DNA from: Mesorhizobium plurifarium
GTDB taxonomy: Bacteria > Pseudomonadota > Alphaproteobacteria > Rhizobiales > Rhizobiaceae
Assembly: GCA_000824785.1 (NCBI GenBank)
Contig: CCNB01000004.1
Span: forward strand, 238,585-302,584
DNA length: 64,000 nucleotides
Reading direction: 5' to 3'
Below, in pieces: positions 52,218 to 60,682 of the stretch. The translations under genes and the position numbers were made by a program. A model generated the notes under the pieces. The model did not search any database. It saw only the letters and a program-made list of their open reading frames with translations, and was not told the origin of the DNA. Numbering within the stretch: position 1 is the first letter of the stretch; each line of letters opens with the position of its first letter.

Positions 52218-53435
52218 TCAGCGACGGGCGGCGAGCGGCACCACATTGTTGGGCTGCTTGGCGGTGGTCGCGAGAAATTTCTTGATGTTGCGCGCCGCCT
52301 GGCGGATCCGGTGCTCGTTCTCGACCAGGGCCACGCGCACATAGTCGTCGCCATGTTCGCCAAAGCCGATGCCCGGCGCCACCGCGACATCCGCATGCTC
52401 GATGAGCAGCTTGGAGAATTCGAGCGAGCCGAGATGGCGAAACTGCTCGGGGATGGGCGCCCAGGCGAACATCGAGGCCGCGGGCGCGGGAATGGTCCAG
52501 CCGGCGCGGCTGAAGGAATCGACCATCACGTCGCGCCGCTTATGGTAGACCTCGCGCACTTCCTCGATGTCGGCGCCGTCGCCGTTCAGCGCATGCGCCG
52601 CCGCCACCTGGATCGGCGTGAAGGCGCCATAGTCCAGGTAGGACTTCACCCGCGTCAGCGCGGAGATCAGCCGCTCGTTGCCGACGGCGAAGCCCATGCG
52701 CCATCCAGGCATGGAGAAGGTCTTCGACATCGAGGTGAACTCGACGCAGACGTCCATCGCGCCCGGCACCTGCAGCACCGAAGGCGGCGGATTGCCGTCG
52801 AAATAGATCTCAGAATAGGCAAGATCCGACAGGATGATGATGTCGTTCTTCTTCGCGAAGGCGACCACATCCTTGTAGAAGTCGAGCGAGGCGACCAGCG
52901 CCGTCGGGTTCGACGGATAGTTGAGGATCAGCGCGAGCGGCTTCGGGATCGAGTGGCGGATGCCGCGTTCCACCGCCGGGATGAAGCCGTCATCGGGCTC
53001 GACCTGTAGCGAGCGGATGACGCCGCCCGACATGATGAAGCCGAAGGCATGGATCGGATAGGTGGGATTGGGGCACAGGACCACATCGCCGGGCGCGGTG
53101 ATCGCCTGCGCCATGTTGGCGAAGCCTTCCTTTGAGCCGAGCGTCGCCACAACTTGCGTGTCTGGATTGAGCTTCACGCCGAAGCGGCGCTGGTAATAGT
53201 TGGCCTGGGCGCGGCGCAGCCCCGGAATGCCGCGAGAGGACGAATAGCGATGCGTGCGCGGATCGCGCACCACTTCGCACAATTTGTCGACGATGGCCTT
53301 CGGCGTCGGCAGGTCCGGATTGCCCATGCCAAGGTCGATGATGTCGGCGCCGCGCGAACGGGCGCTGGCCTTCAGCCGGTTGACCTGTTCGAACACGTAA
53401 GGCGGAAGCCGGCGGACCTTGTGAAATTCTTCCAT
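52218..53435 (-). CDS. Class I/II aminotransferase (AlaC / LL-DAP aminotransferase-like)
   Basis: A 405-residue fold-type I PLP enzyme. The PLP lysine lies in TSMSKTFSMPGWRMGFAVGN, and the start has the motif GADIIDLGMGNPDLPTPKAI with YPSNPTALVAS in the core. Databases often label this family LL-diaminopimelate aminotransferase, but rhizobia normally use the succinylase route, so a glutamate-pyruvate or related transaminase (AlaC-like) is more likely. Its position directly before hom suggests a link to the aspartate family of amino acids. ATG 53435 is the start. Confidence 0.9.
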   Translation of the reverse strand: MEEFHKVRRLPPYVFEQVNRLKASARSRGADIIDLGMGNPDLPTPKAIVDKLCEVVRDPRTHRYSSSRGIPGLRRAQANYYQRRFGVKLNPDTQVVATLGSKEGFANMAQAITAPGDVVLCPNPTYPIHAFGFIMSGGVIRSLQVEPDDGFIPAVERGIRHSIPKPLALILNYPSNPTALVASLDFYKDVVAFAKKNDIIILSDLAYSEIYFDGNPPPSVLQVPGAMDVCVEFTSMSKTFSMPGWRMGFAVGNERLISALTRVKSYLDYGAFTPIQVAAAHALNGDGADIEEVREVYHKRRDVMVDSFSRAGWTIPAPAASMFAWAPIPEQFRHLGSLEFSKLLIEHADVAVAPGIGFGEHGDDYVRVALVENEHRIRQAARNIKKFLATTAKQPNNVVPLAARR

Positions 53436-53482
53436 TTCAGTTCCAGACGATCGATGGGGGCGCTTCGGCGCGCGATATAAAC

Positions 53483-53890
53483 CTAATTGCAGTTAGGGTC
53501 GAGGGTCGGGTCGCATTTGCCCTCGATCTGCTTCAGCGTGTCGTCGCCATGCGTCTTGGCAAGCGTCTTGAGCGCCGCGGAATTCGTCGGCGCCTTGACG
53601 CTGCCGCCCTTGGCAGCCTGCGCCTGCTGCTCGGCCTTGAGCTGGGCGAGGTTCGCCGCGGTCTCCTCCTTGGTGAACTGCTTGGCGGCCACCTGCGGCG
53701 GGATGTTGAGATTTGGATAGGAGCCGGTGTCCTTTGGGCCTTCGGTCAGGGCCGTCGGCGCCGCATTGTTCGGGCTGGTGCTTGTGCAGCCGCCGGCGGG
53801 CAGCAGCACGCCGAGCAGCCCCGCCACGGCGGCCGTGCGGCAAATCGAACCCGGCCTGAGAAAAAAAGTCCCGCCAACATTAATCGTCAT
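53483..53890 (-). CDS. Small lipoprotein of unknown function
   Basis: A 135-residue lipoprotein with a signal peptide (TAAVAGLLGVLLPAG) ending in the lipobox AGGC. The mature part is low in complexity at first (TSTSPNNAAPTALTEG), then helical with FTKEETAANLAQLKAEQQAQ and ends in IEGKCDPTLDPNCN, with two cysteines six residues apart. I do not recognise a family name. It is divergent from phaC across 97 bases and follows the aminotransferase end by 47 bases on the opposite side. Confidence 0.8.
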   Translation of the reverse strand: MTINVGGTFFLRPGSICRTAAVAGLLGVLLPAGGCTSTSPNNAAPTALTEGPKDTGSYPNLNIPPQVAAKQFTKEETAANLAQLKAEQQAQAAKGGSVKAPTNSAALKTLAKTHGDDTLKQIEGKCDPTLDPNCN

Positions 53891-53987
53891 ATTGTTTTCC
53901 TGGCAGCCGGGTTACAGCGAATTGGACCCGGTCAGATGTCCCATGGTAATATGTCAAGAAAACGCTCCGGGAGGAACCCCGCGAACC

Positions 53988-55823
53988 ATGTCCAAAGCTC
54001 CCGATTCGGACAAAGCGGAAAATGGCGGACCTTCGGCCATCGAGCAATATCTGGTGAAGGATCCCGAGCGTTTTGCCCTGAACATGGCCCGCATGATCGA
54101 GCAGGCCGGCAAGGCGGCTTCCGCCTGGACCGAACCGCGCGAAAAGGGCGAGGTGCGCGATCATGTCGCCGAACCGGTGGTCGACATGGTCAAGACCTTC
54201 TCAAAACTCTCGGAGTACTGGCTGGGCGATCCGCAACGCGCGCTCGAAGCCCAGACGCGGCTCTTCGCCGGCTATATGACGGTCTGGGCGAACGCCATCC
54301 AGAAGGTCAATCCCGCCGCCGAAGCGCCGCAGGACGCGGTTCAGCCTGAGCGCGGCGACAAGCGCTTCCAGGATCCGGAATGGGGCCGCAACGCCTTCTT
54401 CGATTTCCTCAAGCAGGCCTATCTCGTCACCTCGCGCTGGGCGAACGAGCTCGTCGAGCATGCCGAGGGCCTGGACGAGCACACCCGCCACAAGGCGAGC
54501 TTCTACGTCAAGCAGGTGTCGAACGCGATCGCGCCGTCGAACTTCATCCTGACCAATCCAGAGCTGTTCCGCGAAACGGTCGCCTCGAATGGCGAAAACC
54601 TGGTGCGCGGCATGAAGATGCTGGCCGAGGACATCGCCGCCGGCCGCGGCGACCTGAAGCTGCGCCAGGCCGACTACACGCCTTTCGAAATCGGCAAGAA
54701 CATCGCCACCACGCCCGGCAAGGTCATCGGCCGCAGCGATGTCGCCGAGATCATCCAATATGATCCGGCGACGGAAACCGTGCTGAAGCGGCCGCTGCTG
54801 ATCTGCCCGCCATGGATCAACAAATTCTATATCCTCGACCTCAACCCGCAAAAGTCCTTCATCCGCTGGGCGATCGAGCAGGGCCACACGGTCTTCGTCA
54901 TCTCCTGGATCAATCCGGACGAGCGCCACGGCGCCAAGGGCTGGGAGGCCTATATCCGCGAAGGCCTGCAATTCGGCCTCGACATGGTGGAGAGGGCGAC
55001 CGGCGAAAAGGAGGTCAACGCCATCGGCTATTGCGTCGGCGGCACGCTCCTGGCTGCCGCGCTGGCGCTGCTGGCGCAGGAAGGCGACCACCGCATCAAA
55101 TCTGCCACCTTCTTCACGACGCAGGTCGACTTCACCTATGCCGGCGACCTCAAGGTCTTCGTCGACGAGGACCAGGTCGCCGCCGTGGAGCGCTCGATGA
55201 GCGAAAAGGGCTATCTCGAAGGCACCAAGATGGCGACCGCCTTCAACATGCTGCGCTCGGGCGATCTGATCTGGCCCTATGTCGTCAACAATTACATGCG
55301 CGGCAAGGAGCCTCTGCCCTTCGACCTGCTCTACTGGAATTCCGACTCCACGCGCATGGCGGCGGCCAACCACTCCTTCTACCTGCGCAACTGCTATCTC
55401 GAAAACAATCTCTCGCGCGGCACGATGGAGCTTGCCGGCCGCACCGTCTCGCTGGCCGACATCACCATCCCCGTCTACAACCTAGCCACGAAGGAAGACC
55501 ACATCGCGCCGGCGCTTTCGGTGTTCCTGGGATCGCGGTTCTTCGGCGGCGACGTCGAATATGTGATGGCGGGTTCGGGTCATATCGCCGGCGTCGTCAA
55601 CCCGCCCGCCGCCAAGAAGTACCAGTACTGGACCGGCGGCAAGCCGGTGGGCGACTTCAACGCGTGGCTTGCCGCCGCGCACGAGCACCAAGGCTCCTGG
55701 TGGACGCACTGGCAGCACTGGATCGAGAACCAGGACAACATCCGCGTACCCGCCCGCAAACCCGGCAAGCGTATGAAAACCTTGGGGGATGCGCCGGGCA
55801 CCTACGTCAAGGTGCGTGTGTAA
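53988..55823 (+). CDS. phaC: Class I poly(R)-hydroxyalkanoate synthase
   Basis: A 611-residue PHA synthase that polymerises (R)-3-hydroxyacyl-CoA into storage polyester granules. The lipase-like box is GYCVGG with its catalytic Cys (near residue 347), and the catalytic His and Asp lie in MAGSGHIAGVVNPP and TKEDHIAP. The N-terminal third (PhaC_N) is typical. The frame is open well upstream, but ATG 53988 (MSKAPDSDKAENG) is the family start. A GGGAGG motif lies 13 bases before it, a long spacing. phaA/phaB are not in this window. Confidence 0.96.
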   Translation: MSKAPDSDKAENGGPSAIEQYLVKDPERFALNMARMIEQAGKAASAWTEPREKGEVRDHVAEPVVDMVKTFSKLSEYWLGDPQRALEAQTRLFAGYMTVWANAIQKVNPAAEAPQDAVQPERGDKRFQDPEWGRNAFFDFLKQAYLVTSRWANELVEHAEGLDEHTRHKASFYVKQVSNAIAPSNFILTNPELFRETVASNGENLVRGMKMLAEDIAAGRGDLKLRQADYTPFEIGKNIATTPGKVIGRSDVAEIIQYDPATETVLKRPLLICPPWINKFYILDLNPQKSFIRWAIEQGHTVFVISWINPDERHGAKGWEAYIREGLQFGLDMVERATGEKEVNAIGYCVGGTLLAAALALLAQEGDHRIKSATFFTTQVDFTYAGDLKVFVDEDQVAAVERSMSEKGYLEGTKMATAFNMLRSGDLIWPYVVNNYMRGKEPLPFDLLYWNSDSTRMAAANHSFYLRNCYLENNLSRGTMELAGRTVSLADITIPVYNLATKEDHIAPALSVFLGSRFFGGDVEYVMAGSGHIAGVVNPPAAKKYQYWTGGKPVGDFNAWLAAAHEHQGSWWTHWQHWIENQDNIRVPARKPGKRMKTLGDAPGTYVKVRV

Positions 55824-56008
55824 CGGTCTGTAATGTCTGGTGAGTTGACGGGCCGCCAAAACAGGGCGAAATGGTGGCGTCAATCGTTTCACGGCCTCAA
55901 ATCACCTTCCGACGCAGAATAATTCCGAGGCTTGCAGATTCGACACATATCCCGTTTCCGGTTGGGAACAGGAGGGTTATCGCGGCGCGGTGCTGGAGTG
56001 GCGCGGCG

Positions 56009-57322
56009 ATGACGGACCGACCGGATACCGAGGGGGAATTTATTTTGAAATCAGCAGGTTGGCGTCTTGCACGAAGGGAAGGTCGCAGCATAGCGGCAGC
56101 GCTTTTCTCCGTGCTGCTGGCCTCCTGCACCTCGACCGGCGACCCGACGATGTCGGTCGTTTCGCCCTCCTACAATTCAACCGCGACCGAAATGAGCGCG
56201 ACATCCGGCGCCAAGACCGCGACCGCGGCCGATTCGTCGCTGCAGGCTTCGGCGCCGGCCGAAGCCGGGTCGACCGTGATGAGCGAGGGCGATACGCCTT
56301 TGCCCGAGAAGGTCGCCTATGTGCCGGAGACACGGCCGCAAGCCGCCGCCTTCCCGGCGGTTTCCGTGCCGGCAGGCTCCGCCGCGATTGCCGGCAGCAC
56401 GCCGCAACCGCTGGTTCAGCAGGCGCAAACGGCGGAGCAGACGCAAACCGTTGCCCAGCAGGTCGCCGCCGGCGATGCCGCCGCCATTGCCTCAAAGGCC
56501 CAGGCGACCACGCAGGCCATGAGCAACGGTGTCTATGTCACCGCGGGCGAGCCGGCGCAGCCGCAGATCGCCGCGCCGAAGAAGAGCCTGTTTGCCTCGC
56601 TGTTCAGCACCACGCCGGCTTCGGCGGCGCCCGCGCCGCTGGTCAACAATGCGCGCTCCGGCGACCAGACCGCGGCCCAAGCCAAGACCGCTACCGCCGC
56701 GCCGGCTCCCGCCAAGCCGATCGTTGAGCTGGCCTCTGCGACGCCGGCCGCAAAACCGGTGCAGCTCGCCTCGCTGGACGACCCGAGCTATCACATCACC
56801 GGTGCCGATGCCCTTCCGGGCGTACGCCAGACCGCGCTGTTCGAGATCAAGCGCAAGTCCGGTATCGACGACGAGAGTGACGTCGACCTCAACGAGGATG
56901 AAGGCGGCGGTTCCTACCAGGTGGCCTCGGCCGCCGGCATGGCGAGACTCGCGCCCAACGGTCTCCTGAAGCAGAACGAAAGCGTCGACGTCGCCTGCCT
57001 CAAGCCCTCGCTGGTGCGGGTGCTGAAGACGATCGAGGGTCATTTCGGCCGCAAGATGGTCGTCACCTCCGGCTACCGCGATCCCTCGCGCAACCGCCGC
57101 GCCAACGGCGCCAAGAACTCGCTGCACATGTACTGCGCCGCCGCCGACATCCAGGTCCCCGGCGTGTCGAAGTGGGAGTTGGCGAACTACGTCCGCACGA
57201 TGCCGGGCCGCGGCGGCGTCGGCACCTACTGCCACACCGAATCCGTCCATGTCGACGTCGGCCCCGAGCGCGACTGGAACTGGCGCTGCCGTCGCCGCAG
57301 CGGCGGTGGCGAGGACGGCTGA
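56009..57322 (+). CDS. Lipoprotein with C-terminal M15-type (YcbK-like) peptidase domain
   Basis: A 437-residue protein. A signal (AAALFSVLLAS) ends in a lipobox (LLASC). A long low-complexity Ala/Thr/Gln/Pro linker fills residues about 50-290. The C-terminal domain (about residues 330-430) is Peptidase_M15_3: VTSGYRDPSRNRRANGAKNS, LHMYCAAADIQVPG and ESVHVDVGPERDW, with the zinc ligands His, Asp and His in the right order. Such domains cleave or bind peptidoglycan peptides. The linker probably spans the envelope. ATG 56009 is chosen for the signal; the frame is open upstream to 55871, and GGAG is twelve bases before the start. Confidence 0.87.
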   Translation: MTDRPDTEGEFILKSAGWRLARREGRSIAAALFSVLLASCTSTGDPTMSVVSPSYNSTATEMSATSGAKTATAADSSLQASAPAEAGSTVMSEGDTPLPEKVAYVPETRPQAAAFPAVSVPAGSAAIAGSTPQPLVQQAQTAEQTQTVAQQVAAGDAAAIASKAQATTQAMSNGVYVTAGEPAQPQIAAPKKSLFASLFSTTPASAAPAPLVNNARSGDQTAAQAKTATAAPAPAKPIVELASATPAAKPVQLASLDDPSYHITGADALPGVRQTALFEIKRKSGIDDESDVDLNEDEGGGSYQVASAAGMARLAPNGLLKQNESVDVACLKPSLVRVLKTIEGHFGRKMVVTSGYRDPSRNRRANGAKNSLHMYCAAADIQVPGVSKWELANYVRTMPGRGGVGTYCHTESVHVDVGPERDWNWRCRRRSGGGEDG

Positions 57323-57385
57323 GGCTGCCTGCCTTCGGCCGCCTCCGCACGCTCGCAACGCACTTTTCTCGTCCAAAGCAGCACG

Positions 57386-57403
57386 TTTCACGGCGCCGTG
57401 AAA
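57386..57403. promoter_or_regulatory. Perfect 18-bp palindrome
   Basis: TTTCACGGCGCCGTGAAA is identical to its own reverse complement. It lies 63 bases after the peptidase gene and 72 bases before tRNA-Glu, and is followed by AAAAAG. It could be an operator or, read on the minus strand, a terminator ending in TTTTTT without a true loop. It matches no consensus I recall. Confidence 0.45.
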
Positions 57404-57430
57404 AAAGTTGTCGCATGTGGCGGCGGATGG

Positions 57431-57446
57431 GTTGCCGGCTGGCAAC
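57431..57446 (+). terminator. Hairpin upstream of tRNA-Glu
   Basis: GTTGCC (57431-57436) and GGCAAC (57441-57446) form a perfect 6-bp stem with loop GGCT, followed by AACGCAATTATAAG. It has no T-run; the AT-rich sequence after it may hold the tRNA promoter (-10 like TTATAA). Confidence 0.4.
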
Positions 57447-57475
57447 AACGCAATTATAAGCCGCTTCGTCTGAGC

Positions 57476-57550
57476 GCGCCCATCGTCTAGCGGTTAGGAC
57501 ACCGCCCTTTCACGGCGGTAACAGGGGTTCGATTCCCCTTGGGCGTACCA
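57476..57550 (+). tRNA. tRNA-Glu (anticodon TTC)
   Basis: A 75-base cloverleaf: acceptor stem GCGCCCA/TGGGCGT, D-arm TCTAGCGGTTAGGA, anticodon stem CCGCC/GGCGG with CTTTCAC giving anticodon TTC, T-arm GGGG-TTCGATT-CCCC and an encoded 3' CCA. Nothing unusual. Confidence 0.97.
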
Positions 57551-57688
57551 GACCTGTCTTCCCTGAACACCTGCAAATCCGGCACCTCGCGCTCCCCGGG
57601 CCGAAACGCGTCGTTAACGGCGTTGTCGGGTGACGCATGTTGGCGGCAATCGGACGGTGTAGAGTTCTGCCTCGCCATGGAGGCGCGG

Positions 57689-57940
57689 ATGAACCTGCTT
57701 CGGACAGCTCTCTTATGCGCGGTGATGACCGGCCTGGGCGGGCTGCAGCCCGTCCTCGCCGAGGATCAGCCTGCCCAGTCGAACGGCGACGCGTCGCAAC
57801 AGCTGCCGCCCATTCACTGTGAGGGACAGAATTGCCTGCCGCCGAGGAACGACCCCGCTTTGGAGTGCAAGGGGCAGGATTGCACACCGGCCCCGGCGAC
57901 CGACCAGCCGACGGGCCCGGAGATCAAGAAGGTCAAGTGA
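57689..57940 (+). CDS. Small secreted protein with two CxGQxC motifs
   Basis: An 83-residue protein with a signal peptide (LLCAVMTGLGGLQPVLA, cleavage before EDQP). The mature part of about 60 residues holds two copies of C-x-G-Q-x-C: HCEGQNCLPP and ECKGQDCTPA, 21 residues apart. The C terminus is charged (PEIKKVK). This twin motif could bind a metal or form disulfides. ATG 57689 has GGAGG upstream; ATG 57677 would add four residues. I do not recognise a named family. It follows tRNA-Glu and has no evident operon partner. Confidence 0.72.
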   Translation: MNLLRTALLCAVMTGLGGLQPVLAEDQPAQSNGDASQQLPPIHCEGQNCLPPRNDPALECKGQDCTPAPATDQPTGPEIKKVK

Positions 57941-58047
57941 GCGGCAGCGGGCGCTGTGGCGAACGGCATGCCGTTGATCGAGCCAGCGCGGGTTGACGAT
58001 CGGAAAAAGGCAGCGGCCGTCCCGCTGGGAGAACCGGCGAGCGCTGA

Positions 58048-58341
58048 TCAATCCGGAACCATCGGCGCCGGCTCTTCGCACCGATAGACCATGCACTGAC
58101 CGTCACGGGTCGGGACATAGTCGACCATCGGCACGTAGGGTGCATCGCACTCATTGCCGAACTGGCGGACATAGCGCTCATACGTGTTCGCCCCCGTGGT
58201 CAGCACCACCGCGTGCCGGCTCTGAATCAGCGCCTGGGTCTCAGCGCAGGTCATTGTGCGTGTGTCGGGCCGCGCATCGGCGAAATTTGTGGCGGCAACG
58301 ATCATCGCTGCCGCGCAAAACGCAATCTTGCCTGTGGGCAT
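58048..58341 (-). CDS. Small Cys-containing secreted protein of unknown function
   Basis: A 97-residue protein with a signal peptide (KIAFCAAAMIVAATNFADA). The mature part has four cysteines: MTCAETQALI, GNECDAPYV, GQCMVYRCEEP; in between is SRHAVVLTTGANTYERYVRQ. Spacing suggests two disulfides. I recall similar small periplasmic proteins of unknown function in rhizobia. ATG 58341 has AAGGATG upstream. It lies alone between two convergent or divergent neighbours, with 106 bases before it and 161 after it where no other feature is visible. Confidence 0.78.
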   Translation of the reverse strand: MPTGKIAFCAAAMIVAATNFADARPDTRTMTCAETQALIQSRHAVVLTTGANTYERYVRQFGNECDAPYVPMVDYVPTRDGQCMVYRCEEPAPMVPD

Positions 58342-58502
58342 GGTGGCATCCTTACAAAAACATCGGATCGCCAAATTCGCATCTCGCGATGCCGCTCCGC
58401 AACGGTGGCGCGGTCACGATGCAGCGAGCAAAACCTTGAAAAAGCAGTTGAAAGCCCGCGCCAAAGGCCTGGAATTGCCCGAGGACGAAACAATGTCCGA
58501 CG

Positions 58503-59747
58503 TCAGGCTGTTGCAAACACCACCGTCTGCATCAGCCCTCCTCCCGGCCTGTTCTCCAGCGTGATCGTCCCGCCGTAGCGTTCGATGATCTCCTTGGCGA
58601 TCGCAAGCCCCAGCCCCGCGCCCGGGATGAATTGCGTGCGCGCCGGATCGACCCGGAAGAACGGCTCGAAGGCCTTGTTCAGGAGGTCCGGCGGAATGCC
58701 CGAGCCGCGGTCGGCGATGGTGAGGACCGCCTGGCCGCCCCGCCTCGCAAGCGCGACGGTGCAGCTCTTGCCATGCGTGGCGGCGTTGACGATCAGGTTG
58801 CGCAGCGCCCGGCGCAAGCCAAGCGCGCCGGCTTTGACCGACACATGATCGAGATGGTCGATCGTCACCGCATGGCCGAGCGAGACCATCTCGACCTCGA
58901 TATCGCGGACCAGCCGGTCCAGTTCCACCGGCTCGACCGCGTCCTGATTGACCTCCTCGCGCACCAGGCGGATGGCGCTGTCGGCGATGCGGTCGAGCTC
59001 GTCGAGGTCGCTCAGCCATTTCTCGCGATCCTCCTCGAGGAACTCGGCCCTGAGCCGCATCCTGGTCATCGGCGTCCTGAGATCGTGGCCGGCGGCAGCC
59101 ACCAGCCGCATGCGGCTTTCCATCGCCGTCCTCAATCTTGCCGACAGCTCGTTGAGCGCATGGGCGGTTGCCCTCACCTCGGCCGAGCCTTTTTCCGGCA
59201 AGGTCGCCAGCACCCCGTCCGATCCGATCTTGCTGACGGCGGCTTCGAGCATTTCCAGCGGCCGCACCAGCACGCCGGTGAAGTAGATCGACACCGGGGT
59301 GGCCCCTAGCACGATCAGCACCATCCAGCCTGCGAGCCCGTACCAGACATCGCGCGGCGGACCGAAATCGGGCACGTCGACGATCATCCAGCGATGGTCG
59401 GGCAGCTCGACGGAAGCGACCATTCCCGGCCTGCCGGCATTTCGGCTGACCACGGCCGAAAGATCCAGCCCGTTGTGGTGCAGGATCTCGTTCAGCACTT
59501 TTGTGTGCTTGCGGTCCTCGAAGCCGTCTGCCGGGCGATCCTTCACGATGACGGGCGCATCGCTTGTGTTCGGCGCGCGGCCGGGAACCAATTGCACCAT
59601 ATACTGAATCTGGTGGGCGAGCGGACCCATGATCAGTTCCGGCGACGGCCCGCCGAGCACCTTCACCGCGACGAAGGTGGCGAGCCCGACCACGCCCAGG
59701 ATCGACACGACCAGAAGGATGATCAGCCGCCGGCGCAGCGAGGTCAT
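58503..59747 (-). CDS. HAMP-type sensor histidine kinase
   Basis: A 414-residue EnvZ-like kinase. Two membrane helices (residues about 10-32 and 140-165) flank a periplasmic domain of about 100 residues. A HAMP domain follows (about 165-215), then the H-box AAGHDLRTPMTRMRLRAEFL with the phosphorylated His, and the ATPase domain with the N-box RRALRNLIVNAATHG, G1 DRGSGIP and G2 GAGLGLAIAKEI. The start overlaps the regulator stop by four bases (ATGA), so the pair is translationally coupled. The signal it senses is unknown; the neighbouring periplasmic LTXXQ protein and efflux pump suggest an envelope stress. Confidence 0.94.
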   Translation of the reverse strand: MTSLRRRLIILLVVSILGVVGLATFVAVKVLGGPSPELIMGPLAHQIQYMVQLVPGRAPNTSDAPVIVKDRPADGFEDRKHTKVLNEILHHNGLDLSAVVSRNAGRPGMVASVELPDHRWMIVDVPDFGPPRDVWYGLAGWMVLIVLGATPVSIYFTGVLVRPLEMLEAAVSKIGSDGVLATLPEKGSAEVRATAHALNELSARLRTAMESRMRLVAAAGHDLRTPMTRMRLRAEFLEEDREKWLSDLDELDRIADSAIRLVREEVNQDAVEPVELDRLVRDIEVEMVSLGHAVTIDHLDHVSVKAGALGLRRALRNLIVNAATHGKSCTVALARRGGQAVLTIADRGSGIPPDLLNKAFEPFFRVDPARTQFIPGAGLGLAIAKEIIERYGGTITLENRPGGGLMQTVVFATA

Positions 59748-60469
59748 GCCCCGGTCTCCGCCGTCTCGACGCGCGCGGTCAGTTGATAGCCGCCATTGCG
59801 CACGGTCTTGAACAGATTCTCCTCGCCCGCTTCGGCGAACTTCCGGCGCAGCCGGCTCATCAGCACGTCGACGGACCGGTCGAGCGGCTCGCGCTCGCGC
59901 CCCTGCGTCAGGTCGAGCAGCTGCTCGCGCGACAAGAGCCGGCCCGGCCGGTCGAGAAAGACCTGCAGCAGGTCGAACTCGGCGCCGGTAAGGTCGATCA
60001 GGGCGCCGTCGGCGTCCATCACCTTGCGCGTGTCCGGCTCAAGCCTGTAGCCGGCGAAATGATAGACGCGGACCTTGGGCGGGGCGGCTTCGTCCGGCGC
60101 CGAACGCCTGAGCACCGCCCGGATGCGAGCCGAGAGCTCGCGCGGATTGAAAGGCTTGCCAAGATAGTCGTCGGCGCCGAGCTCCAGCCCGATGATGCGG
60201 TCGACATCTTCCTTCAGCGCCGTCAGCAGGATGACGGGGATGTGCGGCTTGCGGTCCCGTAGGCTCCGGCAGATGTCGAGACCGGAGCCGTCGGGCAGCA
60301 TGACGTCGAGCACGATGAGATCGAACTGGCCTGAACCGAGCCTCTGCTCGCATTCGCGCCGGTCCGCCGCCACCGACACGCGAAATCCCTGCCCGTCGAG
60401 ATAGCGCCCGAGCAGCGTCCTGATCTCGCGGTCGTCGTCGACGACAAGGATGTGGGATTGTGCCTGCAT
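59744..60469 (-). CDS. OmpR/PhoB family response regulator
   Basis: A 241-residue regulator. The receiver domain (residues 6-120) has the acidic pocket VVDDDREI, phospho-Asp in FDLIVLDVMLPDGSG, and the conserved Lys in LGKPFNPREL. The winged-helix DNA-binding domain (about 140-235) has LTGAEFDLLQVFLDRPGRLL, DRSVDVLMSRLRRKF and TVRNGGYQL. ATG 60469 begins MQAQSHILVVDDD; the frame upstream is antisense to the LTXXQ gene. It probably regulates the divergent LTXXQ gene and efflux genes, through repeats at 60541-60599. Confidence 0.94.
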   Translation of the reverse strand: MQAQSHILVVDDDREIRTLLGRYLDGQGFRVSVAADRRECEQRLGSGQFDLIVLDVMLPDGSGLDICRSLRDRKPHIPVILLTALKEDVDRIIGLELGADDYLGKPFNPRELSARIRAVLRRSAPDEAAPPKVRVYHFAGYRLEPDTRKVMDADGALIDLTGAEFDLLQVFLDRPGRLLSREQLLDLTQGREREPLDRSVDVLMSRLRRKFAEAGEENLFKTVRNGGYQLTARVETAETGA

Positions 60470-60540
60470 TCTTAGCCCGCTTGCCTGTTTGTTCGTGATT
60501 ATAGGGAGCGACGCCGCCGAGCGGCATGGAAAATTGCAAC

Positions 60541-60599
60541 GGAACGTTTCCGCAAAGCCGCTGGAAACATTCGGAAACAAATCTCCTTTTTCCGGAAAC
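60541..60599. promoter_or_regulatory. Array of GGAAAC repeats, candidate response-regulator sites
   Basis: GGAAAC occurs at 60563-60568, 60573-60578 and 60594-60599, that is at 10- and 21-base steps, on one face of the helix. GTTTCC (its inverse) lies at 60546-60551 inside GGAACGTTTCC. OmpR-type regulators bind such direct repeats with about 10-bp spacing. The array is midway between the regulator (start 60469) and the LTXXQ gene (start 60683). Confidence 0.6.
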
Positions 60600-60682
60600 C
60601 TTCGGCAATGCGCCGAAGCAATGCGGCAAAAGAGGCTTCCTATCCTCCCCGGCATCCGAAGCATGCAGGAAAGGATCATGTC

